This document shows positions 48,287-56,993 of a stretch of DNA of 64,000 nt, piece by piece. Both the position numbers and the translations under genes were made by a program. This stretch comes from Herminiimonas fonticola (GTDB taxonomy: Bacteria > Pseudomonadota > Gammaproteobacteria > Burkholderiales > Burkholderiaceae_D), in assembly GCF_003293745.1 (NCBI RefSeq), contig NZ_PTLZ01000003.1, positions 62,001-126,000 on the forward strand, written 5' to 3'. Each line of letters begins with the position of its first letter. Position 1 is the first letter of the stretch. A model generated the notes under the pieces. The model did not search any database and was not told the DNA's origin. It saw only the letters and a program-made list of their open reading frames with translations.

Positions 48287-49234
48287 TTGGAATTCACGCT
48301 GATCTCATTGCTGAACGGATTGAGCTACGGCTTGCTGCTGTTCATGCTGTCATCCGGATTGACGCTTATTTTCAGCATGATGGGTGTGCTGAATTTTGCG
48401 CATGCCAGCTTCTATATGATAGGTGCGTATTTCGCATATAGCATTAGTACCGCCATCGGTTTCTGGCCTGCGCTGGTGTTGGCACCGTTGGCAGTAGGAT
48501 TGCTAGGCGCGCTGGTTGAACGCTATGGTCTGCGCAAGGTACACAAATATGGCCAGATCCCCGAATTGCTGTTTACCTACGGCCTGTCCTACGTCATCGT
48601 CGAACTGGTGCAATTGTTGTGGGGCCGCGTTGCCGTGCCCTATGTCATTCCTGCGGAACTGCAGGGTTCGCTGTTCACGCTCTACACCACGACTTTCCCA
48701 ATCTATCGCGCCTTCATGATGTTGATTGCGTTATTGATGTTGTGCGCTATCTATCTCGTGCTGACGCGCACCCGCATAGGTTTGGTGATCCAGGCAGCAT
48801 TGACGCATCCGCAGATGGTAGAAGCGCTTGGTCACAATGTGCCGCGCGTCTTCATGTGGGTATTCGGTGGCGGTTGCGCGCTGGCTGGCCTGGCTGGCGT
48901 GATAGGTGGTAATGCCTTCGTGACCGAACCGAATATGGCACATGCACTTGGCAGCATCATTTTTGTCGTCGTCGTCGTCGGTGGCATGGGTTCGTTGACA
49001 GGTGCTTTGCTGGCATCCTTGTTGATCGGTGTGTTGCAGACCTTCGCGGTTGCGCTGGATTTTTCAATGTTGAGCATGTTGGCGATGCTTGGTATTCATG
49101 TAGACGAAGGCGCATTCGCGTATGGCGCGCTGAAGCTGACGATTTCTCAACTTGCACCAATCTTGCCTTACCTGTTGCTGGTACTTATCTTGATCTTCAG
49201 GCCGAAAGGCTTGTTGGGCACGAGAGAAGGCTAA
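48287..49234 (+). CDS. livH: Branched-chain-type ABC transporter permease (LivH)
   Basis: 315-residue permease with about eight membrane helices, LivH type: LISLLNGLSYGLLLFMLSSG, then FSMMGVLNFAHASFYMIGAY. The proposed start is TTG at 48287 with AGGGAAA upstream (48272-48278), giving MEFTLISLLNG; an in-frame GTG at 48248 would add 13 polar residues and has a weak site. Second gene of the transporter operon. livM follows after 3 bp. Confidence 0.88.
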   Translation: MEFTLISLLNGLSYGLLLFMLSSGLTLIFSMMGVLNFAHASFYMIGAYFAYSISTAIGFWPALVLAPLAVGLLGALVERYGLRKVHKYGQIPELLFTYGLSYVIVELVQLLWGRVAVPYVIPAELQGSLFTLYTTTFPIYRAFMMLIALLMLCAIYLVLTRTRIGLVIQAALTHPQMVEALGHNVPRVFMWVFGGGCALAGLAGVIGGNAFVTEPNMAHALGSIIFVVVVVGGMGSLTGALLASLLIGVLQTFAVALDFSMLSMLAMLGIHVDEGAFAYGALKLTISQLAPILPYLLLVLILIFRPKGLLGTREG

Positions 49235-49237
49235 CTC

Positions 49238-50506
49238 ATGCAAAACTTCAATTTTGGCCGCTGGATCGTATGGGGTGGTTTTGCCTTGACTTTGCTGATC
49301 GCACCTTTGATTTTCAATAAAGGCGCCTCGCTGTCCTTACTGTGTCAGATGGGCACCTTCATCATTCTCGCATTGTCGTACAACATGCTGCTGGGTCAGG
49401 GTGGCATGCTGTCGTTCGGACATGCGGTGTATTCTGGGCTGGGTGCATTCTGCGCTATCCATGCACTTAATCTTGCCGCGGCCGGGAGTGTCGCGATACC
49501 GGTTACCTTGATTCCATTGGTAGGTGGTGTTGCTGGCTTATTTTTCGGCGCATTGTTTGGTTATGTGACGACAAAAAAATCCGGCACGACGTTTGCAATG
49601 ATCACGCTAGGAATTGTGGAATTGGTGTTTGCCTGTTCGCTGATGTTTCCTAAATTTTTCGGTGGCGAAGGCGGTATTTCAACGAATCGGGTGATTGGTG
49701 AAGCTTTCTTCGGCATCAGTTACGGGCCACAGATACAGGTGTATTACCTAATTGCGTTCTGGCTTTTTATCTGCACGATCGCGATGTTTGCATTCACGCA
49801 GACACCACTGGGTCGCATTATCAATGCGGTACGGGACAATCCTGAACGTGCAGAATTCATAGGCTACGATCCGCAATGGGTGCGCTATCTGGTCTTGATG
49901 TTTTCTGCATTTTTTGCAGGGATTTCCGGTGGTTTGACGGCGCTCAATTTTGAAATCGTCAGCGCAGAAAATGTAAGTGCCTTGCGATCCGGCGCCATCT
50001 TGTTGTTTACCGTTATCGGCGGGGCCGGTTTTTTCTTCGGCCCGCTCATAGGCGCTATTCTCGGTGTGTTTCTGACGGTCATGCTGTCCGACTTTAGCAG
50101 CGCGTGGCAACTTTACTTCGGCGTATTCTTTTTGTTGATCGTCATGTATGCGCCTGGTGGAATTGCGGGTTTGATCATGCAAATTCCTGCTCTGATTCGC
50201 AGCGGGAAAATCAGATATGTGTTGCCACAGCTTGGTTTGACTCTGTTCGCAGGATTGTTGATGACGACAGGTTTTGTGATGATGGTAGAGATGCTGTATC
50301 ACCTGACCTTGAATGCGGCGAATGGCAGTGGCATGCAGTTGTTCGGTTTTGCTGTTGATACTGCGCAGGTTTATTGCTGGCTATTCGCAACGACATTGCT
50401 GTGCATAGGTTTAGTTGGCGGGATCAATTCTAGAAAAAGACTTTTACATGCATGGCAGCTTGCCAATCCAGAACTTCTGGATGAAGAAAAACAGGTGCGT
50501 GTATGA
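49238..50506 (+). CDS. livM: Branched-chain-type ABC transporter permease (LivM)
   Basis: 422-residue LivM-type permease. The conserved core is residues 1-320 (LGQGGMLSFGHAVYSGLGAF; TPLGRIINAVRDNPERAEFIGYD). About 95 extra residues at the C-terminus carry two more hydrophobic segments (LGLTLFAGLLMTTGFVMMVE and VYCWLFATTLLCIGLVGG), which is longer than classic LivM. Overlaps livG by 4 nt. Confidence 0.92.
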   Translation: MQNFNFGRWIVWGGFALTLLIAPLIFNKGASLSLLCQMGTFIILALSYNMLLGQGGMLSFGHAVYSGLGAFCAIHALNLAAAGSVAIPVTLIPLVGGVAGLFFGALFGYVTTKKSGTTFAMITLGIVELVFACSLMFPKFFGGEGGISTNRVIGEAFFGISYGPQIQVYYLIAFWLFICTIAMFAFTQTPLGRIINAVRDNPERAEFIGYDPQWVRYLVLMFSAFFAGISGGLTALNFEIVSAENVSALRSGAILLFTVIGGAGFFFGPLIGAILGVFLTVMLSDFSSAWQLYFGVFFLLIVMYAPGGIAGLIMQIPALIRSGKIRYVLPQLGLTLFAGLLMTTGFVMMVEMLYHLTLNAANGSGMQLFGFAVDTAQVYCWLFATTLLCIGLVGGINSRKRLLHAWQLANPELLDEEKQVRV

Positions 50507-51306
50507 GTGTGCTTGTACCCACACTGTCATCTGCTGCTTCCACGGTGCCGGCAATTGAACTCATCGACGTACGCAAGAGTTTCGGTAAAACGGAGATCAT
50601 CCGCGGTGCCAACTTGCAGATAGCGCAAGGACAGCGCTATGCCTTGATCGGTCCGAACGGTGCCGGAAAATCCACCTTGTTCAATTTGATTTCCGGCCGT
50701 TTTCCTCTAAGTAGCGGCGATATCTTGTTGAACGGTACTAGCATTGCCGGTCGCAAGTCCCATCAGATTAACCGGCTCGGGCTATCGCGCAGTTTCCAAA
50801 TCACGAACATTTTCCATCGTTTAAGCGTGTTTGAGAATTTGCGCTGTGCGGTGCTGTGGTCGTTAGGGTATCGATATTCGTTCTGGCATCGCTTGAGTGC
50901 TTTGAAAGATGCGAATGAACGCAGCGAGAAAGTACTGGAAGAAATCGGTTTGCAAGCAAGGCGAAACATAGAAGCGGGTTTGCTGACTTACGCAGAGCAG
51001 CGCGCGCTGGAGATCGGTATCACGATAGCGGGCGGTACCAGCGTTATCCTGCTGGATGAACCGACGGCCGGCATGAGCCGCTCTGAAGCCGAAGCGGCGG
51101 TTGAACTGATACGCAAGGTCACCGTTGGCAAAACGCTGCTGATGGTTGAGCACGACATGAGCGTCGTCTTCGATCTGGCAGATCGTGTTGCCGTACTGGT
51201 TTATGGCGAGATCATCGCGTGCGACACACCGGCAGAAATTCGCAATAACCAACAAGTACAACAAGCTTATCTTGGCGGTTCAACACTCAGCGAAGAAGTT
51301 GTATGA
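50503..51306 (+). CDS. livG: Branched-chain-type ABC transporter ATPase (LivG)
   Basis: 267-residue ATPase. Walker A is standard (GPNGAGKST), Walker B is VILLDEPTAGMS, and the LivG-type C-terminal end is VQQAYLGG. In place of LSGG the signature region reads LTYAEQRALEIGITIA: the second Gly and Ser of the ABC signature are changed (YAEQ), a deviation seen in some LivG-like proteins. ATGA overlaps link it to livM and livF. Confidence 0.93.
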   Translation: MSVLVPTLSSAASTVPAIELIDVRKSFGKTEIIRGANLQIAQGQRYALIGPNGAGKSTLFNLISGRFPLSSGDILLNGTSIAGRKSHQINRLGLSRSFQITNIFHRLSVFENLRCAVLWSLGYRYSFWHRLSALKDANERSEKVLEEIGLQARRNIEAGLLTYAEQRALEIGITIAGGTSVILLDEPTAGMSRSEAEAAVELIRKVTVGKTLLMVEHDMSVVFDLADRVAVLVYGEIIACDTPAEIRNNQQVQQAYLGGSTLSEEVV

Positions 51307-52004
51307 GTGCGCTGCTCCAAATCAATAATCTGCATGCCTACTATGGCAAAAGCCATGTGCTGCACGGCGTCGATCTGGTAGTGAATCAGGGCGAGATAGT
51401 TAGTCTGCTCGGACGTAATGGCGTAGGACGTTCAACTACCGTCAAGGCTGTAATGGGCATGGTCGAAGCGACTGGTTCGCTGAAATTCAAAGGCGATGAG
51501 TGCCTGGGTTTGAAGACATTTGAACTTGCGCAAAAAGGTTTGGCGTATGTAGCAGAAAGTCGCGATGTTTTTCCTACTTTGACGGTTGCGCAGAATCTGT
51601 TGTTGGGTGAAAAACGAACAGGCCAGTCGCGCTGGCATGCCGACGATATGTATCGTTTGTTCCCGTATCTGAAAGCCCGCCAGGATGTCGCCGCCGGTGT
51701 GCTGTCCGGTGGCGAACAACAAATGCTGGCCTTATGTCGCAGCTTGATCGGTGATCCTGATCTGATCATGATCGATGAACCGACTGAAGGCTTGGCACCG
51801 CAAATCGTCGCGGTGGTTGCGGAATTTTTAAAAGAGTTGGTACAGCGTGGCGTATCGGTTTTGTTGATAGAACAAAAGCTCGATATCGCGTTGAAGATCT
51901 CTCAACGCGTCTACGTGATGGGACACGGAAAAATTGTTTTTGAGGGGACGCCGCAAGCATTGCAGGCAGATGCGGCAATACGCAAAGAATGGCTGGCAGT
52001 TTGA
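51303..52004 (+). CDS. livF: Branched-chain-type ABC transporter ATPase (LivF), Walker A Lys to Arg
   Basis: 233-residue LivF-type ATPase. Signature VLSGGEQQMLALCRSL, Walker B LIMIDEPTEGLAP and H-loop LLIEQ (Gln where most ABC proteins have His, as is usual in LivF). The P-loop reads GRNGVGRST: the invariant Lys that contacts ATP phosphates is Arg (codon CGT at 51430-51432). The site is otherwise intact. The last gene of the operon, followed by a terminator. Confidence 0.93.
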   Translation: MSALLQINNLHAYYGKSHVLHGVDLVVNQGEIVSLLGRNGVGRSTTVKAVMGMVEATGSLKFKGDECLGLKTFELAQKGLAYVAESRDVFPTLTVAQNLLLGEKRTGQSRWHADDMYRLFPYLKARQDVAAGVLSGGEQQMLALCRSLIGDPDLIMIDEPTEGLAPQIVAVVAEFLKELVQRGVSVLLIEQKLDIALKISQRVYVMGHGKIVFEGTPQALQADAAIRKEWLAV

Positions 52005-52041
52005 AGAAGGCTGTCGACTAAAACTTTTCGAAAAAAACAAT

Positions 52042-52083
52042 GCAGGCGACAGAGTTCAATTGAATCCTGCCGCCTGCTTTTTT
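52042..52083 (+). terminator. Terminator of the ABC transporter operon
   Basis: GCAGGCG (52042-52048) / CGCCTGC (52071-52077) with inner pairing CAG / CTG and the palindrome TTCAATTGAA, then six T residues. Confidence 0.75.
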
Positions 52084-52159
52084 ACTTGCGCGGCAAACAG
52101 TGTGTCGTAAGTTGTCAGCAACGTTTTGATCGATATGCGTTTTGCTGAGGATCAGGCTG

Positions 52160-53728
52160 TCAGGTGTCAGAGACAGTGGAGACCAGAGTGCACACGCGGT
52201 TGCGGCCGGATTCTTTTGCCTGATATAGCGCCTGATCTGCGGTTCTTACCAAATCTTGCGCCGAATTTCCTGCCAGGCTGCGCACCGGCACAATGGACGT
52301 TACACCAGCGCTGATGGTCACGATGGATCCTGGATTTTCTGCATGCTCGATGTTCAGTTCCTGTATTGCGGCACGAGTGCGTTCGGCGACCACGGTTGCG
52401 CCATCGATATCCGTGCCGGGTAACAGAATGGCAAATTCTTCGCCGCCATAACGGGCAACCAGATCGCCGGTTCTGCTTTGTAATTTCTTTAATACGCGAC
52501 TGACTAATCGCAGGCATTCATCACCTTGTGGATGCCCATAGCGATCGTTGTATTTTTTGAAGTGATCGACATCCAGCATGACAAGCGCGAGTGGTGTTCG
52601 ATTGCGCATGGCACGTACGTATTCTTCATCCAGAGCCGCATCGAAACGTCGGCGATTCGCCAAGCCGGTCAAGCCGTCCAGCAAGGCTAAAGCTGCCAAC
52701 TCACCGTTCATTCTTTCCAGATCATCTCTGGCTATACGCAATTCAGCTTGTGCACGTTCGCGTATCGTGATTTGATGAATCAGGCGCAAACCCATTATCC
52801 ATAGCAACACGATGAGGACAACGCTGGCTGATACATAGCGTATGGTTTCCTCACGCCAGCCAGTCAGCACTTCTTCCGTGGAGAGTGCAACAGAAATCAA
52901 GACCGGGTAGTGATCAAGACGACGATAGCTGCTGATACGTTCTACCTGGTCAATTTTGGAAACCAAAATAGCTGTGCCGGATGGGCCATGTTTGGAGTAG
53001 TGCTGAAATATAGAGCCTTTGCTGACATCGCTGCCTATCAGTTTTTCGTCGAAGGGGCGACGTACCAGCAAGGTTCCGTTTTGTGTCGCCAGAAAAATTG
53101 CACCGGATTTTCCTATATCAAAGCTTTCGTAATACGAACGGAAGTATTGCATGCTGATTGTCGCTAATACGACGCCGGAAAAACTGCCATCAGGATGTTC
53201 CAATCGTCGCGATACGGTAATGATCCAGTCGCCGGTAGAGCGGCTGCGTACTGGCGGTCCAACATGTGGGCCGCGATCGGCATGATCGCGATGGAATATG
53301 AAATATTCACGATCAGAATTATTGAATTCGGTACGCAGGACTTCTTGCGAGTTAACGATCCATCTACCCTTGTCGTCGTAGACAAAAAGACCATGCAGCA
53401 AAGGCAGGTCTGCCACGCGTTGGCGCATGAACATGTTCATGCGATCGAGATGTTCGCTATCCCATGGATTCTGTTCCAGTGTTTCCACCAGCCCGACCAA
53501 GACATTGTCGATGCCGCCTATGGTGTCTTCACCATGTTGCGCCAGCGCTCTCGCCATATTGGCAGTGGCTGTCTTGGTTTCGTTTAATGTGGTCGTGCGT
53601 GCATTCCAGCTATTCCAAGTGAGAATGCTGATCAATAAAAAGGTAACGGTGACGACAAATGCAGTGAGCATTCCCTGCAAGGAAAGTCGTTTTGATTTTG
53701 TTGGGGTGGTAGGAGTATGAGTGGTCAA
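52160..53728 (-). CDS. Membrane diguanylate cyclase
   Basis: 522-residue GGDEF protein that would make cyclic di-GMP. Order: membrane helix about 19-41, periplasmic dCache-like sensor about 42-295 (FVYDDKGRWIVNS, SREYFIFHRDH-like segment), second helix about 300-320, short coiled coil, GGDEF domain about 345-515. Active site GGEEF (428-432) and product-inhibition I-site RTGD (419-422) are both intact. The start shown is a TTG at 53728 with no strong ribosome site; a -10-like TATAAT lies 28 bp upstream on this strand (53761-53756). Start is uncertain. Confidence 0.92.
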   Translation of the reverse strand: MTTHTPTTPTKSKRLSLQGMLTAFVVTVTFLLISILTWNSWNARTTTLNETKTATANMARALAQHGEDTIGGIDNVLVGLVETLEQNPWDSEHLDRMNMFMRQRVADLPLLHGLFVYDDKGRWIVNSQEVLRTEFNNSDREYFIFHRDHADRGPHVGPPVRSRSTGDWIITVSRRLEHPDGSFSGVVLATISMQYFRSYYESFDIGKSGAIFLATQNGTLLVRRPFDEKLIGSDVSKGSIFQHYSKHGPSGTAILVSKIDQVERISSYRRLDHYPVLISVALSTEEVLTGWREETIRYVSASVVLIVLLWIMGLRLIHQITIRERAQAELRIARDDLERMNGELAALALLDGLTGLANRRRFDAALDEEYVRAMRNRTPLALVMLDVDHFKKYNDRYGHPQGDECLRLVSRVLKKLQSRTGDLVARYGGEEFAILLPGTDIDGATVVAERTRAAIQELNIEHAENPGSIVTISAGVTSIVPVRSLAGNSAQDLVRTADQALYQAKESGRNRVCTLVSTVSDT

Positions 53729-53871
53729 AATTCATGCCAAAACAAAGTGTGCAGAATTATAACGCGCGACAACAACGGTTAAGTCCCATTGAGTATCCCA
53801 CCGCTATTGCGCGCTTCTATTTATTTTTTTCCAGATTAAAGCATTTCTCTTCAAGAATTGGCATCCGGATT

Positions 53872-55263
53872 TTAGAGCCAATATTCCAATCGACGTGCCA
53901 TCCACTCTTGGATGCGATCCGAAGTCGGACGTTGCTCCCATTTTTCAGGATTGATTTCGAGCGAATTTTTCAAGTCTTCATTAAAGGCGCTTTCCATCAC
54001 GGCACCGAAATTCTGATCAATGGCAATCAGATTAACTTCGCTGTTATGCAAAAAACTACGCATATCAAGATTGGTAGAACCGACGGTCGACCAGTAACCA
54101 TCAATGACTGCAGTCTTGGCGTGCAATACCGATGCCTGCAATTCGAAGATGCGTACGCCGCTGGCCATTAATTGTGTATAGAAAGAACGACCGGCATGCC
54201 TCACCAGGCTGGCATCGGAAACGCCCGGAAAAACAATCCTCACGTCGACACCACGTTTGGCTGCCTTGGTAAGTGCGTCCACCATTTGTGCATCCGGCAC
54301 GAAATAGGAATTGGTGATGTGTATGGATGTTTTTGCCTCCTGCATGGCCAGAATGTAAGCCTTGTATATTTCATAGTCACCGTCGGGTTCGCTGTCGATG
54401 ACGCGCACAATTTTGTCGCCTACGGGCTTTAATGGAGGGAAGTATTTTCTTGCAGCCAGGTCGTCGACTTTTTGGCTGACCCATGTTTGCATGAACAGCC
54501 ATTGAAATGAGGCAACGGCAGGGCCTTCAACCTGAATGTGCGTGTCGCGCCAGCCCAGATTTGCGCGACTTTTTGAGCGCGAGCGGAACAGCGAGGCTGA
54601 GGAATAGTCGTCCGTAATATTGATGCCACCTGTAAAAGCGATCATGCCATCAACCACCAGAATTTTGCGATGATCGCGATTATTCAAACGCCATGAAATC
54701 ATCCGTTTGAATGGATTGACTGGATTGAATTCGACGACGCTGATGCCAGCATCACGCAGCTTCTGGAAGAATTCCGGAGACGTACTGAGCGAGCCTATGC
54801 TGTCGTAAATAATATTTACCTGCACGCCTTCGCGCTGCTTTTGTATCAGCAGATCGGCGAATTCTCCGCCCAGACCTTCCTGATCAAAAATATAGGTTTC
54901 CAGGTTGATGTGGTCTTTGGCATTTTTGATCGCGGCCATCATTGCAGCCATCGTCTTCGGACCGTCATTAAGCAAAGTGAGTTTGTTGCCGGCGATGAGC
55001 GGCCGGCCGGTCGCTGCTTCTTCCAGTGCGGCCAGTTCTGGCAAATCGACTTTTGCGCTGCGCAGTCTTTGTGCGAGCAAGGATTCTGTTTTTTGTTTGG
55101 AGAGTGTGTTGCCTTGTGCGGTTTGCACGGAGGCAGAATTTTGCGGGTCCAACGATGTTTTTAAATAATGAACATCCGGCAGGGAAGCACAAGCACTCAT
55201 CAAAAGACACAGCGCCGCGAGAGTAGGGTTCTTCAAAAATTGAACGCGAAATTGATTATGCAT
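53872..55263 (-). CDS. Phospholipase D-type lipoprotein (cardiolipin synthase, ClsC-like)
   Basis: 463-residue PLD superfamily protein. Lipoprotein signal with Cys25 in LMSAC. Two HKD motifs: HRKILVVDG with GGINI (about residues 218-233) and HAKTAVIDG with GSTNLD (about 388-407), so both active-site halves are present. The family includes E. coli ClsC/YmdC, which makes cardiolipin using phosphatidylethanolamine. The ymdB partner of clsC is not adjacent. It is 143 bp upstream of the cyclase gene on the same strand. Confidence 0.9.
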   Translation of the reverse strand: MHNQFRVQFLKNPTLAALCLLMSACASLPDVHYLKTSLDPQNSASVQTAQGNTLSKQKTESLLAQRLRSAKVDLPELAALEEAATGRPLIAGNKLTLLNDGPKTMAAMMAAIKNAKDHINLETYIFDQEGLGGEFADLLIQKQREGVQVNIIYDSIGSLSTSPEFFQKLRDAGISVVEFNPVNPFKRMISWRLNNRDHRKILVVDGMIAFTGGINITDDYSSASLFRSRSKSRANLGWRDTHIQVEGPAVASFQWLFMQTWVSQKVDDLAARKYFPPLKPVGDKIVRVIDSEPDGDYEIYKAYILAMQEAKTSIHITNSYFVPDAQMVDALTKAAKRGVDVRIVFPGVSDASLVRHAGRSFYTQLMASGVRIFELQASVLHAKTAVIDGYWSTVGSTNLDMRSFLHNSEVNLIAIDQNFGAVMESAFNEDLKNSLEINPEKWEQRPTSDRIQEWMARRLEYWL

Positions 55264-55507
55264 GATGATTTTTATATTTTAGATTGTTCAAAAAAATCAA
55301 TAGCGGCTTGATTGAAGCTTCATTAGCCAAGTCCGCGTGCAAACATCTATCTCATCTTGGAAGCGAGTGCGCATTGCTGTAGAGACGATAATCAATATGA
55401 CAGAAAATTCTCTCAAAAGTTGGCTTCAAAGCAAACTTTCTTTTCTCGATGTAGCTTTAGTTTTGAATCCTTGTAATTTTTACAGACGGATATTCTCATC
55501 TCTGATC

Positions 55508-55534
55508 TAAAGTATTCAGGGCATTGGCCGATAA
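55508..55534 (+). promoter_or_regulatory. FliA (sigma-28) promoter of the yjfB-like gene
   Basis: TAAAGTAT (55508-55515), 11-bp spacer, GCCGATAA (55527-55534). The consensus is TAAAGTTT-N11-GCCGATAA, so 15 of 16 bases and the spacing match. It lies 41 bp upstream of the ATG at 55575. The rest of 55264-55507 holds no ORF I can support. Confidence 0.82.
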
Positions 55535-55574
55535 GAAGTAAGAAGCGCCATTTCAGGTGCATGTAGAGGCGAAT

Positions 55575-55763
55575 ATGGACGTAAGCAATATTGCGAATTT
55601 GGCGACAAATCTGGCGCAACAACGCAACGATATGGATATCTCGGTTGCTGTTTTTAAAAAGGCTCTGGATGCGCAAAGCTCTGCAGCGCTTTCCTTGATT
55701 GAGGCTATCCCTACGGTGTCGCTTCCTCCTCATCTCGGTAATAACGTCAATACAAAAGCCTGA
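55575..55763 (+). CDS. YjfB family protein (putative motility-associated)
   Basis: 62-residue protein that matches the YjfB family: VSNIANLATNLAQQ at the start, VAVFKKALDAQSSAALSLIEA in the middle and a conserved PPHLGNNVNT C-terminus. Family function is unknown, though it is annotated as putative motility protein. The ATG at 55575 has GAGGCG upstream. It has its own near-consensus FliA promoter, so it is expected to be expressed with late flagellar genes. Confidence 0.88.
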   Translation: MDVSNIANLATNLAQQRNDMDISVAVFKKALDAQSSAALSLIEAIPTVSLPPHLGNNVNTKA

Positions 55764-55841
55764 TCAAAAAGCTTTTTACGGTTGCAAAATCGACCATATG
55801 TCCGCATCTATTTTTCTTTGAGAAAATAGACAAGGATGACA

Positions 55842-56441
55842 ATGGAAACTGCAGACGCGATACACGAATTCTGGTTCGGCACAGACGCGGATGACGTCAA
55901 GGCTGCCGATCAAAAGAAAAAACTCTGGTGGTCCAAGGACGCTGCGATTGATAACATCATCGTGCAGCGCTTTGAAAAATCTACATTGGCCGCCGCCGAT
56001 GGGGCATTGGACTTCTGGAAAACTACTCCGCGCGGATTGCTGGCGCTCATTCTTCTGACTGATCAATTTCCCCGCAATATGTATCGCGGCACAGCAAACT
56101 CGTTTGCATACGATCACATCGCCTTGCAATTGAGTTTGCAAGCACTGGAGCAGGGTGTTGACCAACTATTGCGGCCAATAGAGCGTGTGTTTGTCTATTT
56201 GCCGCTGGAACATTCTGAATCGATAGACGATCAGGAACGCGCAGTGCAATTGTTCGAGCAGCTTGCGCGCGATGTAGTACCTGCGCAGAAAAGCACCTTC
56301 GATGGCTTCCATCAATTTGCGATTCGTCATCGCGACATCATTGCCCGCTTCGGGCGCTTCCCTCATCGTAATGAAATCCTGGGGCGAACTTCGACTGAAG
56401 AAGAAATTTCATTTCTGAAAACAGCAGGATCTTCGTTTTAA
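55842..56441 (+). CDS. DUF924 family protein
   Basis: 199-residue all-helical protein of the DUF924 family. Conserved IHEFWFGTD at the N-terminus, LALILLTDQFPRNMYRGTA, ERVFVYLPLEHSESIDDQERA, and FGRFPHRNEILGR at the C-terminal end. The fold is TPR-like; the function is unknown. ATG 55842 is preferred because AAGGA (55832-55836) overlaps the alternative ATG at 55836. Confidence 0.9.
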   Translation: METADAIHEFWFGTDADDVKAADQKKKLWWSKDAAIDNIIVQRFEKSTLAAADGALDFWKTTPRGLLALILLTDQFPRNMYRGTANSFAYDHIALQLSLQALEQGVDQLLRPIERVFVYLPLEHSESIDDQERAVQLFEQLARDVVPAQKSTFDGFHQFAIRHRDIIARFGRFPHRNEILGRTSTEEEISFLKTAGSSF

Positions 56442-56575
56442 CAGAGCGCTGACTGTCTGCTTCGGCCGCTTGAATCCAAACCCTAAGCAGACGATCCAAG
56501 CATCACTTCCATCAATATGAACTTTCATTCATAACTATTGCCAAAGAGATCGCCATTTACTTAATAGGGATCGCT

Positions 56576-56881
56576 ATGGACTGTCCAGTTTGTCAGAATA
56601 CAAAACTTTTGATGTCAGATCGAAAGGGCATCGAAATCGATTACTGCCCTAACTGCCGCGGTGTTTGGTTGGATAGGGGGGAGCTCGACAAGATTATTGA
56701 GCGATCAACTGAGGACGACTCTGCGCCGTCTCGTCCACAGAGCCGTGCGGAACCAAGCCAGGGGCAGCAGTATCAGCAGCAGGGATTTGGCCACAACCAA
56801 CAGACGCATAACCATCAGCAACAAGGTCATTACAAAAAGAAGAAGGGTGGATTTCTTGGTGAATTGTTTGACTTTGATTGA
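56576..56881 (+). CDS. zf-TFIIB zinc-finger protein
   Basis: 101-residue protein with one TFIIB-type zinc ribbon (C3, C6, C24, C27; CPNCRGVWLDRGELDKII). It is followed by a Gln/His-rich disordered stretch (about 60-85) and a basic/hydrophobic tail KKKKGGFLGELFDFD. Conserved small protein of unknown role. The sequence over its ribosome site, 56564-56577, differs by one base from the TetR-region palindrome ATAGCGATCGCTAT. Confidence 0.87.
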   Translation: MDCPVCQNTKLLMSDRKGIEIDYCPNCRGVWLDRGELDKIIERSTEDDSAPSRPQSRAEPSQGQQYQQQGFGHNQQTHNHQQQGHYKKKKGGFLGELFDFD

Positions 56882-56905
56882 GGGAATACCTCGGTCATGA
56901 AATCC

Positions 56906-56932
56906 GCTATCAGCCAGTTTCTGGCTGATAGC
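56906..56932 (+). other. Perfect hairpin without T-tract
   Basis: GCTATCAGCCAG (56906-56917) / CTGGCTGATAGC (56921-56932) with a TTT loop, 24 bp after the zinc-finger gene and between convergent genes. No T-run follows on either strand, so intrinsic termination is unclear. Confidence 0.45.
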
Positions 56933-56993
56933 TGCCATCTGTCTTTAGGCGACGTTGCTATAAATACGATTAGAAGTTCGTATGCAATTGAAA

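Noticed and set aside
55413-55733. 106-residue minus-strand ORF opposite yjfB
   Set aside because: It covers the FliA promoter and the yjfB-type gene on the other strand and shows no family features.
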